Below, in pieces: positions 37,270 to 46,959 of a DNA stretch of 64,000 nucleotides. The notes below the pieces were generated by a model. That model was not told where the DNA came from and made no database searches. It saw nothing but the letters and a program-made list of their open reading frames with translations. The stretch spans positions 806,001 through 870,000 of the forward strand of contig PQWQ01000013.1 in assembly GCA_002943765.1 (NCBI GenBank). Reading direction: 5' to 3'. The first letter of the stretch is position 1. The number at the start of each line of letters is the position of its first letter. This DNA comes from Psoroptes ovis. Taxonomy: Eukaryota > Arthropoda > Arachnida > Sarcoptiformes > Psoroptidae. The position numbers and the translations under genes were made by a program.

Positions 37270-40200
37270 ATGGAAAACAATATATCGCGTGAAGGTACAC
37301 CAACATTCAATGAATCATTACCATTGTTTAATAATAAAAATAATGACAGCATTGTTGCTGGTGATAACAATATTAAAATAGTGAAAATGAATGATTTACC
37401 ATCGAATGAAACAACTAAAATTAGTAAACAACTGTCTGTTCATTATAAAAATGATCCTCAAAATGATAAGGAATTTTCATCAAATAATGATCATCAATTA
37501 CAACAGCAGCTATCATTGGATCAAGATGATAATAATGGTACTATAAGATCGAATTCAGCATATGGTACACATTATGATACTAAAAACTTGAAAAGTTTCA
37601 AACACTATACTCGTGAAGCATTACCACGTATGGAATTTTATCGAAATCTTATGTCAATCGTAAGATTTCATGGTCATGGTCACAGTAATCGTCCAACATT
37701 GGATGAATTACATGGCAATCAAACTAGCGTGTCATTTGATAATCCCAATGAAAAATCATTAAGTATTGCTTCGGCTGATGCTGTTGATCCATCAAAGATT
37801 GTCAAATTTGGTTGGATCAAAGGTGTATTGATCAGAAATCTGTTGAATATATGGGGAGTTATTTTATTCCTTCGACTATCATGGGTCGGAGGACAAACCG
37901 GTCTCATTTATGGCATTTTAATCATTTTATTGGCGTCGCTTTGTACAACATTGACAGCTATGTCAATGTCAGCCATTTGTACTAATGGTGAAGTGAAAGG
38001 TGGTGGAACATACTATATGATTAGTAGATCTTTGGGTCCTGAATTCGGTGGTGCCATCGGCATTATATTTTCATTGGCAAATGCTGTTGCTGTCGCTATG
38101 TATACAGTTGGCTTTGCTGAAACATTTCGTGATGTTGTATGGCCTGAAGATGGTTCAATCAACACTATTCGAATCATTAGTTGTGTGACTGTTTTTATCT
38201 TATTAATCATCGTTTTCATTGGCACTGCATGGGAAGCCAAAGTAAGTTTTTGATCGAATTAATTATGATTTTGCCTAAATTTTTCTAATATTACAGGCTC
38301 AAATATTTCTATTGATAATTTTGGTGACCGCCATGATCGATTTCATCGTAGGAGCTATTATGGGACCGGTCAGTGATGAACAAGTGGCACGCGGGTATTT
38401 CGGATGGAGCAGTATGCATTTTTTTCTGTAATTTTATCCACTAATTGTATTTTTCTTTATTTCCATAATAGCTCAAGTTCTTCAACAAAACATAATGCCC
38501 GATTATCGTGATGGCCATAATTTCTTTTCGATATTTGCTGTTTATTTCCCGGCTGCTACTGGAATACTTGCCGGTGCTAATATATCCGGTGATCTTAAAG
38601 ATCCATCAAGAGCTATACCAAAAGGAACATTCCTTGCTATAGCAATAACTTCGATTGTTTATATTTTATTTCATGTAATTATGACTGCTAATGTAGTACG
38701 TGACGCAAATGGCATTCTTGAATTGATTGTAGTAGATAATAATACTGGTAGATTATTACCAAGTGTATTTGATACGATTCAGCACTGCTCAAACTCAACA
38801 AGTAATGGTTGCTCATATGGTTTATTGAATTTTTATCAAATAGTTGAAATGATGTCAGTGTTTGGACCAGTGATTTATGCCGGTATATTTGCTGCCGCAT
38901 TATCATCTGCGTTGGCTAGTCTGGTTTCTGCACCTAAAGTATTTCAAGCATTATGCAATGATCGTCTCTTTCCATATATTTCATTTTTTGGCAAAGGTTA
39001 TGGGCCTAATAATGAACCAAGACCTGGTTATCTACTTGCATTCGGTATTGCTTTATGTTGTTGTTTATTGGGCGAACTCAATTTGATTGCACCTATTATT
39101 TCAAATTTCTTTTTGGCTGCTTATACATTGATAAATTTTTCATGTTTTCATGCCAGTTTCTCTCGCTCGCCTGGTTTTCGTCCAAGCTTTCGTTATTATA
39201 ATAAATGGCTTTCATTATTCAGTGCCATACTTATGACTGTTGTTATGTTTATAACTAGTTGGACAACAGCATTACTCACATTTTTGATTATTTTAATACT
39301 TTATATGTGGATTCTTTATCGTAAACCAGGTATTCAGTTTTTTGTTGTTTTACTTTGAAAAGTTTAATATTCTGCTTTTTGCTTACAGATGTCAATTGGG
39401 GTTCATCAACACAAGCACAAACTTATAGATCTACATTGACTGCTGTTCATCGTTTGAATGCTGTGCCTGATCATGTAAAAAATTATCGTCCACAAATCCT
39501 TTTCCTATCTGGACATCCCAAAAATCGTCCGAATCATGTTGATCTTGCATATTTAATAATTAAAAATTGTGGTCTATTAATTTGTGGAAATGTTGTCACT
39601 GAGCCCATCAGCGTTCGAACTCAAAATAAATTGCTAAATGATTCAAATCACTGGCTCAATAAACAAAATATCAAAGCTTTTGTCGATATCATCATTGAAG
39701 ATGATTTTCATAAAGGTGCTCGAGCATTGATTCAATTGAGTGGCATTGGAAAATTACGACCAAATATTGTCATGTTAGGATTTAAAACGGATTGGAATGA
39801 TTGCTCCGCTAAAAGTTTGATCGATTACTTCAATACTATCCAGTATGTTTCTTGTGCAATCTATCCGAATATTTATTTAATAATTTTCCTAATTTATTCC
39901 AGCTCCATTTTCGATCATCATTTATCGATCGTTATATATCGTCATAACGAACAGGTATCACATAATGGTGTCAATTCCGATGAACATATGATACCTGAAA
40001 ACGATATGAATAGTTCAGCCACAAATGTTGATGCAGAAAATCCTAGATTAGAATCTGAAATCAGTGAATCAAAAAATTTACGATTATTCTTCACTAAACA
40101 ACCTAAAGGTGCTTGTATTGATGTATGGTGGCTTTATGATGATGGAGGTTTAACACTATTATTACCATATTTGATACGCTCAAATCCGCAATGGAACGAC

Positions 40201-40815
40201 TGTAAACTCCGTGTATTTGCATTAGCAAATAAACAATCTGAATTAGATATTGAACAAAGAAATATGGCTACTTTATTGTCTAAATTTCGCATAGATTTCT
40301 CCTCAGTAACATTGATCACAGACATATTGAAACCACCTAAAGAAGAATCTAAGAATGAATTCAACAATTTGATTAAAAAATATTTGCGTGATGATCAACA
40401 GCAGGAGCAAGATGCAGTACAATCAGAAAATGAAAATCTTTCAATCACGCAAGATGATTTAGAACAATTTAAAGATAAGGTAACAAATTATTAAATGCAA
40501 ACAAATGAATCAAGTCTAATTTTTTTTATCCAAAACTAAACACAGACAAATCGAAACATACGTTTAAGAGAATTACTATTAGAACATTCAAAAAATTCTA
40601 GATTGATTGTAATGTAAGTAAATTATTATTAATTAAATTTTGATACTTAGATGATGATTTTATCTTGAAAAACTTACAGGACACTACCGGTGCCTAGAAA
40701 AGATACATGTCCACCGACATTATATATGGCTTGGTTAGATACATTAACCAAAGATATGCCTCCAATTATGTTGATGCGTGGTAATCAATCTAATGTTTTG
40801 ACATTTTATTCATAA
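37270..40815 (+). CDS. SLC12: SLC12 cation-chloride cotransporter (NKCC/NCC branch)
   Basis: A plasma-membrane Na-(K)-Cl cotransporter that controls cell volume and epithelial salt transport. Exons: 37270-38241, 38297-38411, 38472-39329, 39389-39842, 39903-40479, 40546-40613, 40680-40815; phases join, giving 1059 aa. A disordered N-terminus leads to RPTLDELHGN, then the core: KFGWIKGVLIRNLLNIWGV, RLSWVGGQTGLIYG, GGGTYYMISRSLGPEFGGAI, FPAATGILAGANISGDLKD, SALASLVSAPKVFQALC. The C-terminal domain starts DVNWGSSTQAQTY and carries VWWLYDDGGLTLLLPYLI. The NISGDL/DPSRAIPKGT segment and the DVNWGSS start place it in the NKCC/NCC rather than the KCC branch. The external loop is short, and I see no clear RFxV/I kinase-docking motif upstream. 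The protein ends in LPVPRKDTCPPTLYMAWLDT-type sequence. Confidence 0.94.
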
Positions 40816-40895
40816 AAAACAAAAAAGATAATTTTTTAATTATGAAATTATTTTTTTTAAAATTGTAATTTATTGGAAATCATTATTTTAATTAT

Positions 40896-41996
40896 TCAAA
40901 CGAATGCGCATTCAAGTAATGCAAATATTGATATTGACATAAACATTAAAATAAAGAATATAGTACATGATAGCCAATTAATATTGTCTAGTGATAAATA
41001 ATGAAATTTTTTCATCGAATTCCAATCAAAAATACTATTATTAATTGTATTACTATTTTTATTGTATTTATTAATATCATCATTATATTCGCTTGGATCT
41101 ATATATAATGATGTTTTAATCTGCTCACGTATCCATTGTTGGTAATTATACAATTTAGCGCTAATAAATAAACTATCACGATTAGCTTTATTACAAGCAT
41201 CATCATCAAATAACAATGATGCCAATGATAATGTTATTATTGTTAATCCATTATTATTATCATTGTTGCTCGGTGCTAATTTACAAATTAATAAACCATT
41301 CACACGACCATGTTTATTATTGATATTTTTATTTTTGAAATTATAACAATTTTGTCGAATTTTAAAACAATACATGGATTTTTGATCATAATTAATAAAA
41401 TAATCATTACAAATGCCTTGTTTTTGTATTGTTGCTTTTATTGAAATGAAATTTGAATCAAAATACCAAAAACCAATGAATTTACATTGATTCAGTACAT
41501 TCAAATTTGAAAAATCATTTGATAATAATTTTGCACGATCTGATCCATCATCGTTTTGATAATTGATTTTAACAATAGAAATGTCTTCTAATAAACCATG
41601 ATTTTTATTTGAATTATTTTTTGAATGGAAAATAATTTCTTTGATTTCATATGCATAATTATTATTATTATTAGATGCCGGAACTTTCCAAATTGTTCTT
41701 CCTAAATAAACATAATAATCTTTTTCATGATTATAAATGCTTTGAATAGATGCGAAACGGTAAAAATATTATTGTTTATTATTCGACAAGTTCAGTAAAA
41801 CTTACTTGATAATGCAACTTGCTTGGACAAGAATTTCACCAAAACTGCCGGCTAGGATTCCCGAACACACAAATTGTGAATCTTTTTTGTGCAAGAATAC
41901 GGCTAAAAATGGATATTTTTCATTCGTTTTTTTCAGTTGAACAAATTTAATCAAAATCATCACCAATATTAATATGATTAGTTTTATCGAAAGCAT
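40896..41996 (-). CDS. Membrane-tethered inactive serine protease homologue
   Basis: Two exons, 41996-41806 and 41739-40896, join in phase 2 across a 66-nt intron, giving 344 aa. An N-terminal signal peptide (MLSIKLIILILVMILIKF) precedes a chymotrypsin-like fold: FVCSGILAGSFGEILVQASC aligns with the segment around catalytic His, where TAAHC has become VQASC, so His is Ser. LLEDISIVKI keeps the Asp position. HGRVNGLLICK aligns with GDSGGPLVC, so catalytic Ser is Val. The fold lacks an activation site. An Asn/Asp-rich spacer is followed by a strongly hydrophobic C-terminal segment (WLSCTIFFILMFMSISIFAL), read as a membrane anchor or GPI signal. It therefore cannot act as a serine protease; a binding or decoy role is inference. 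It converges on the SLC12 gene (80 bp). Confidence 0.75.
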
Positions 41997-42000
41997 TTTT

Positions 42001-42466
42001 TCGACGCAAAAATTTCAAAAAGTAGGAATTAACAAATTTATAGAAAACTTGGTGAACGAATTTTAGAATTTTTCCCAAATTTTAAAATTCCCGCTACTTA
42101 ACTTAATTATTATTTGTACGTTACATAGTTTTGATGAACTTTCATAGTATCACAATTGCTCGCCTATCTGTGGTATGTTGGCGCGATGGCGGCGTAATCA
42201 TCGATTCAATCGGAAAAATCGATATAGTCGAAATCACTATCGTGATGGAAAGAGAAAGGCATTGTCAAAGTTACTACACTGTTACAATGCACAGAAAACA
42301 TTCGAATGTCTGCTCACTATTTTCTATACAATTTTTTTTTTCAGTGAATGCTTTAATAAACAGCTGATTAATTCAAATTTGAAAAATGTGATTTGAATTA
42401 TTTTTAAATTTATCTTTATTTGTCAAGGTTTTTTCTTCAAATTGATAAGATTTTTTTTTTTTTCGT
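42001..42466. promoter_or_regulatory. Divergent promoter region, pseudoprotease / epimerase locus
   Basis: The 470 bp between the divergent starts holds a locally GC-richer block (about 42165-42265) with ATGGCGGC at 42186-42193, resembling a YY1-type promoter motif, and TATCGATT/ATCGAT palindromes around 42197-42225. Open frames overlapping the block (42131-42396) have no domain and look like chance. Confidence 0.4.
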
Positions 42467-42763
42467 ATGACCACTGCGATCATTGTATCAATTATTGTCA
42501 ACATGATTAAACACCCGAAAAAACGTTATGAAAAATTTTTAGCAACAACACATAAATATTTTATTTATACATCAATAGCATTTACATTAATTACGACCGG
42601 ATTTATTGGACTAAGATTTTATCATCATTACCAATTCAAGAAAGAACATCAACAAATACAAACGCAACAACAACAGAATAAAAATGATGATGAGCAAAAT
42701 GTATTGGAAAAATTTGCAAACATTGATGATGTACCGAAAAAAATTGCCTCTTCAAATTTTTAG
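42467..42763 (+). CDS. Small single-pass membrane protein ORF, unknown
   Basis: A 98-codon ORF with ATG at 42467 (a second in-frame ATG follows at 42503). It encodes a short N-terminal segment, a basic patch (KHPKKRYEKF), one predicted membrane helix (YFIYTSIAFTLITTGFIGL), then a basic juxtamembrane stretch and a Gln/Asn-rich tail. The pattern fits a small organelle or ER membrane protein, but I do not recognise the family. The last 35 bases overlap the start of the methylmalonyl-CoA epimerase CDS in another frame, and both appear to lie on the same first exon (ending at 42766). It could be a separate protein from a two-ORF transcript, a regulatory upstream ORF, or an alternative transcript. 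Confidence 0.5.
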   Translation: MTTAIIVSIIVNMIKHPKKRYEKFLATTHKYFIYTSIAFTLITTGFIGLRFYHHYQFKKEHQQIQTQQQQNKNDDEQNVLEKFANIDDVPKKIASSNF

Positions 42764-43263
42764 AAGGTACATAAGAAAAATTTATGAATTGTATTCCATT
42801 GATTTTCCTATTTCTTTCATTTTATCGATTTAGGAATAATTCGTCCAATTCCTCTTGGAAAATTTTACGTTTAAATCATATTGCCATTGCTAATAATACA
42901 ATTAATGAATCATCTAAATTATATCGTGATAAATTCAGCATGAAAACGTCAGATGTTCAAACACAAAAAGATCATGGTGTCAATACAATGTTTATTGATT
43001 GTAATAATACTAAAATTGAATTATTAGATCCTGTTTCTCATGATAATAGTCCGATAAAAAATTTTTTAGATAAAAATCCAACAGGTGGTATACATCATCT
43101 TTGTTTCGAAGTAGATAATTTAGAGGCTGCCTGTAATGACTTACGTGCGAAAGGTTTAAGGCTATTATCTGATAAGCCGAAAATCGGTGCACATGGTAAA
43201 CCAGTCATATTTTGTCATCCAAAAGATTGTTCTGGTGTATTAATAGAATTAGAGCAAGCTTGA
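42729..43263 (+). CDS. MCEE: Methylmalonyl-CoA epimerase, mitochondrial
   Basis: The enzyme interconverts the (S) and (R) forms of methylmalonyl-CoA in mitochondrial propionate breakdown. Exons 42729-42766 and 42834-43263 join in phase 2 across a 67-nt intron, giving 155 aa. This start was chosen because it yields a basic, uncharged-acid-free targeting peptide (MYRKKLPLQIFRRNNSSNSS) spliced in frame to the vicinal-oxygen-chelate fold; reading without the intron from 42784 gives a less plausible hydrophobic start. Metal-ligand positions are visible: His in LRLNHIAIA, His in GGIHHLCFEVDN and Glu in GVLIELEQA. KPKIGAHGKPVIFCHPKD is the typical C-terminal block. The gene is compact and complete. 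Confidence 0.88.
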
Positions 43264-43502
43264 AATAAAAAAAATTGAATTGAAGAGGCATTATTTGTGA
43301 ATAAAATTTTTTTAAAATCTCTTTGAATACTTATTTATTTTTGCATGCAATAATTGATAATCAAAAAGGAAAAATTGATGTGTATTCATAATGATGATGA
43401 AGGTGGAAAAAATAATTCTTAAAGAAAACATGGAAATATATTATTTCTGATAATAGAAGAATGAAAAGAAAAAAATAGAAAAAAACATTCAATTAAACAT
43501 AA

Positions 43503-46106
43503 TCATTCGAATAAAAATAAATCTAATAATCCTTCATTATTAGCTAAATTAAAATTATAATCGTGATTAGTTGCTGGAGGTGATAAACGCAAAAATGGTA
43601 ATTGATAATCAGGTATCACTAAATCATCGATATCTACTTTGATTTGTACTTGTGAAAATGGTTGACGCTGTTGATGTTGCATGTTTGTTATTGTAGTCGT
43701 CGCTGCAGACGAGCTTATTGTTGCCGTTGATGTTGTTGTTTCGAAATTCACGTCACTTTCACTTTGTTCAATAATTGATGTTGTTTCCGATTCAGTTGAA
43801 TCATCATCTCTAATTTTTGATTGTGAAGATGACTCTTCATCTTTGATTTCTACGATTGGATCATCAGAAGTTGATTCCACATTGGATAAAATTATAGTTG
43901 GCACAGATAATGACGATGAAGATGATTTGATTACTTTTGGCGAACTTTTCTTTGCAAATACTGGCGCTGATGCCATCATTATCGATGATGAACTTTGTGA
44001 CTGTGATTGTTGCGAATTATTTTCATCGTGTTCAATTTCAAATTCCATTTGTTCTTGTTTAATATCTTCGATATTGCTGAGATCTTTTGATTGAGAATCA
44101 TCCGATTGGTGATTGATTTCATTTGATGAATTATATTTACGATCTTCACGACTGCTTTTACGAGTAACGATTGTTGATGCATTAGTATCATTAGTTGATG
44201 ATGATCTATTTGATGTGCGCGCTGTTGGACAGAAAAGATGATGCTGTGCCGCTCTTCGCGGCGATAAATGTCGAGAAGGTAAAACTGGAATAGATTCTCT
44301 TTCTTTTTTCTTTCGATTCTTTGCAGCTTCTTGCTGCTGCTGTTGTTGTCTGGTTGTCCGAGTGAATGCTTTTCGCACCACTTTTGCTTTTTTACTTTTC
44401 GATGATTTAGATGGAGCCGATGAAACTTCTTCAACAGATGATTGAGGTTTATTAATCTCATCCATCGTCATTCCAGTCTCTTCAAGCAGTTTTTGTTCAA
44501 TTATTAAACGATCTACGTCTTCCATTTGTGGTTGATCACGTTGTGCTTCGATTCGTTGTGATTCTATAATTCGCTTGAGATGTGCGAATTTTTTCCGTTT
44601 ATAAGGTGGGATAGAATTTGATAATTCATCTTTAAAATCTTCGTCATCGTCACCTTCATGAAATTGTTGATTTACAATCATTACATTGGCTGGACCATTT
44701 TTTGATTTCAAATGTATCTGATTACATGAACCACGTTTTCGCAACATATGTATTTGCCGCATTAATTTTTGATATTCACTATCATTTTGAATGTTGAATC
44801 TGTTAAGGCTAGATGAAGGATCATTTTGCGAATGATTGTTATCATCATCATCAGGTTGAGTGTCATTATCATTTTTTGAATTTGATGCTATTGTTTCAAT
44901 TCGCATTTTTGTACCGGGTGGTGCTTGTATAACCATCATATTACAATCTTTACCAAACATTTGGCACAATTCATCATGTGTGCAATACATAAAACGCTTA
45001 TGATTTGAAAATTGTTGCTCATCGACAATATTGATCATTGATTGTTTTGACCAGCTAAGACGTTCATCCAGTTCCATTTCTTTGATATCTAATTCTATGA
45101 GTTCATCTTTTAAAGACATAAGTCGCTCTGCTGCTTCACGTGCATTACATCCCGGTCCACCACCTAACCATTGAATAGAATTCTTGGACTTTTTCTCTAT
45201 CAAACCAATACCTTCTAAGACATTTGTTATATCATAAATTCGGCGTTTTTGCCGCACTTCAAGAAGATCAGCAGCTGATTTTAAATCAAGAACACCATTT
45301 TTGGATTCTTGTAACAAAGAAACAAAACGAGAAGTTAGCAAACCTAATGATTTTTCGTATCTAGTAGTAGCTGAACCGCATCCATTATTCGTATCGGAGT
45401 ATGATGAGCGTTGATCAAGATCAACCATTGAATAATTTGACATTTCTTTTTTGATATTCAAAAATGCTCTTTGAGGCGGCAACATTAGAATAGTTTGCGG
45501 TTGGCCATTATTATTAATATTAGCATTTGCCATAGTCGGCGATATTACCGATGATGATTGTATATTACATTCAGAAATCGAAATATCGCTATTTGCTGTA
45601 TCGGTGATGTTATTGACGTGATTAGAATCTGATTTTTGTGCATCAGTGCTGGTTTCTTGCAAGGATTCAGTCTGATGATTGATATTAACATGTGCATTTG
45701 AAACAGCAGAATTCATCTCAATACTAATTTCTGGTTCATGCACTATGGATTCTGAAGCCAAACTATTACTATCATTGCCGATATTCCGATCGTTTTCATT
45801 TGAATCTGATTGTTGTTCAATGGTAGGAGATTGTTCACTCATAATATCATCAATTGTTTCAGTTGATTTCAAATCAATTTGCAAATTATTGACATTTTTC
45901 CTATTATCGTCATTAATTGATACCAGATTAATTATTTCAGGAATTTGCCTGGATTGATCATCATTTTCATTCGATTCAATTATTAATTCATTAGATTCAC
46001 AATGCTGTGTTTGATTAGTTGTATCTGTTTCGATAATATTTACTGATTCAGTTATATTATTATCAGTTGTATTATTACTATCATTATCACAAATTGGATT
46101 ATCCAT
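43503..46106 (-). CDS. E2F: E2F family transcription factor
   Basis: E2F proteins pair with DP to control S-phase genes and are held by RB pocket proteins. One open exon encodes about 867 aa from the ATG at 46106 (MDNPICDND); the frame stays open to an upstream ATG at 46166, but a TATTATAG acceptor-like site between them favours an untranslated exon upstream. Residues about 255-320 hold the winged-helix DNA-binding domain (RYEKSLGLLTSRFVSLLQE, VRQKRRIYDITNVLEGIG, KNSIQWLGGG). The dimerisation/marked-box region follows (ELIELDIKEMELDE, FMYCTHDELCQMF, MMVIQAPPGTKM). A long acidic/Ser/Gln-rich tail ends in an RB-pocket-binding-like NEGLLDLFLFE. Presence of this motif and no second DNA-binding domain puts it among the classical E2Fs rather than E2F7/8. 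The subgroup (activator or repressor) is not resolved. Confidence 0.93.
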   Translation of the reverse strand: MDNPICDNDSNNTTDNNITESVNIIETDTTNQTQHCESNELIIESNENDDQSRQIPEIINLVSINDDNRKNVNNLQIDLKSTETIDDIMSEQSPTIEQQSDSNENDRNIGNDSNSLASESIVHEPEISIEMNSAVSNAHVNINHQTESLQETSTDAQKSDSNHVNNITDTANSDISISECNIQSSSVISPTMANANINNNGQPQTILMLPPQRAFLNIKKEMSNYSMVDLDQRSSYSDTNNGCGSATTRYEKSLGLLTSRFVSLLQESKNGVLDLKSAADLLEVRQKRRIYDITNVLEGIGLIEKKSKNSIQWLGGGPGCNAREAAERLMSLKDELIELDIKEMELDERLSWSKQSMINIVDEQQFSNHKRFMYCTHDELCQMFGKDCNMMVIQAPPGTKMRIETIASNSKNDNDTQPDDDDNNHSQNDPSSSLNRFNIQNDSEYQKLMRQIHMLRKRGSCNQIHLKSKNGPANVMIVNQQFHEGDDDEDFKDELSNSIPPYKRKKFAHLKRIIESQRIEAQRDQPQMEDVDRLIIEQKLLEETGMTMDEINKPQSSVEEVSSAPSKSSKSKKAKVVRKAFTRTTRQQQQQQEAAKNRKKKERESIPVLPSRHLSPRRAAQHHLFCPTARTSNRSSSTNDTNASTIVTRKSSREDRKYNSSNEINHQSDDSQSKDLSNIEDIKQEQMEFEIEHDENNSQQSQSQSSSSIMMASAPVFAKKSSPKVIKSSSSSLSVPTIILSNVESTSDDPIVEIKDEESSSQSKIRDDDSTESETTSIIEQSESDVNFETTTSTATISSSAATTTITNMQHQQRQPFSQVQIKVDIDDLVIPDYQLPFLRLSPPATNHDYNFNLANNEGLLDLFLFE

Positions 46107-46340
46107 GATTCTATAATAATAATGAGAATGTGGGGAAATAGATTTCATTTTAAAAACCATTTTCATTCAAACTTTAACTCGTTTTTCTTTACCTTTTCTT
46201 CTATTTTTTTTAGTAATGAAAAATTTATTCAAAAGAAAAACATTTGAAAAAAAAATTGAAAGATGTTTTCCTATTAAAAAATCATTTAAATTAATTTAGT
46301 ATTAAATATAATTGTATAAATATTTAAAACAAGACAAACA

Positions 46341-46357
46341 TTTCTCGCGCCGCTCAC
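46341..46357. promoter_or_regulatory. Possible E2F/BANP-like GC-rich promoter element
   Basis: CTCGCGCC core flanked by T run, about 235 bp upstream of the E2F start codon. It resembles the TTTSSCGC E2F site with one extra base, and also a TCTCGCG half-site. Positional only. Confidence 0.3.
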
Positions 46358-46933
46358 AATTTCACACCGTTTTGTTTTCTACTTTTTCATCAATTTTGTT
46401 GTCGTACACTTTGACAAATGTGTATAAAATTGAAATCAAATTGTAAATAATTTCAATTATTGATACATAAACAAGTTGAATTTTATGTTTTTCTACTGAA
46501 AGTAGTAGCATACAAATTATAACGTTAAATTTTTATTCAAATTTTAAAAAATTTTACCCGTAACCATATTTTCATGCTACTTCCATTGTTCAATGAAAAT
46601 GAAAAAACAAAAATTGAAATTTCAAATTGAAAAAAAGCATAACCATTTTATATGTTACAAGTTTATGATTTATTTTTGCATCGTATAAAATTTCAAATGT
46701 CACCAGATAAATTCAAAAAAACCAGCAAAGGGTCAAATGACAAGCAAATATGACTTGAAATTAGTTATGGGAATTTGATTCAAGGAAAAACATGAATTTA
46801 ATCCAGATTTAATCATAAATTACAGGTTACATTATCGTAAATGGTGTAAAAATCAAAGATGCAAATTGATGCTCCCAATATGCTTTGAAAAAAAACTATT
46901 TTTAAGTCTTTCATAAACACGCTGAACCCCTTA

Positions 46934-46959
46934 CCTTTAATCGGAATCAGGATTAAAGG
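46934..46959. other. 9-bp perfect inverted repeat (hairpin)
   Basis: CCTTTAATC at 46934-46942 and its reverse complement GATTAAAGG at 46951-46959 flank an 8-base loop. It lies in otherwise unstructured AT-rich noncoding DNA, with CCCC before and GGG after. Confidence 0.6.

Noticed and set aside
42131..42396. Two overlapping 73-78-codon frames near the epimerase promoter
   Set aside because: No recognisable domain, overlapping each other, in a GC-richer promoter-like block.
42784..43263. Epimerase start at 42784 without an intron
   Set aside because: It reads through a polypyrimidine/TTTAG acceptor and gives a hydrophobic leader; the spliced start at 42729 gives a typical mitochondrial presequence.
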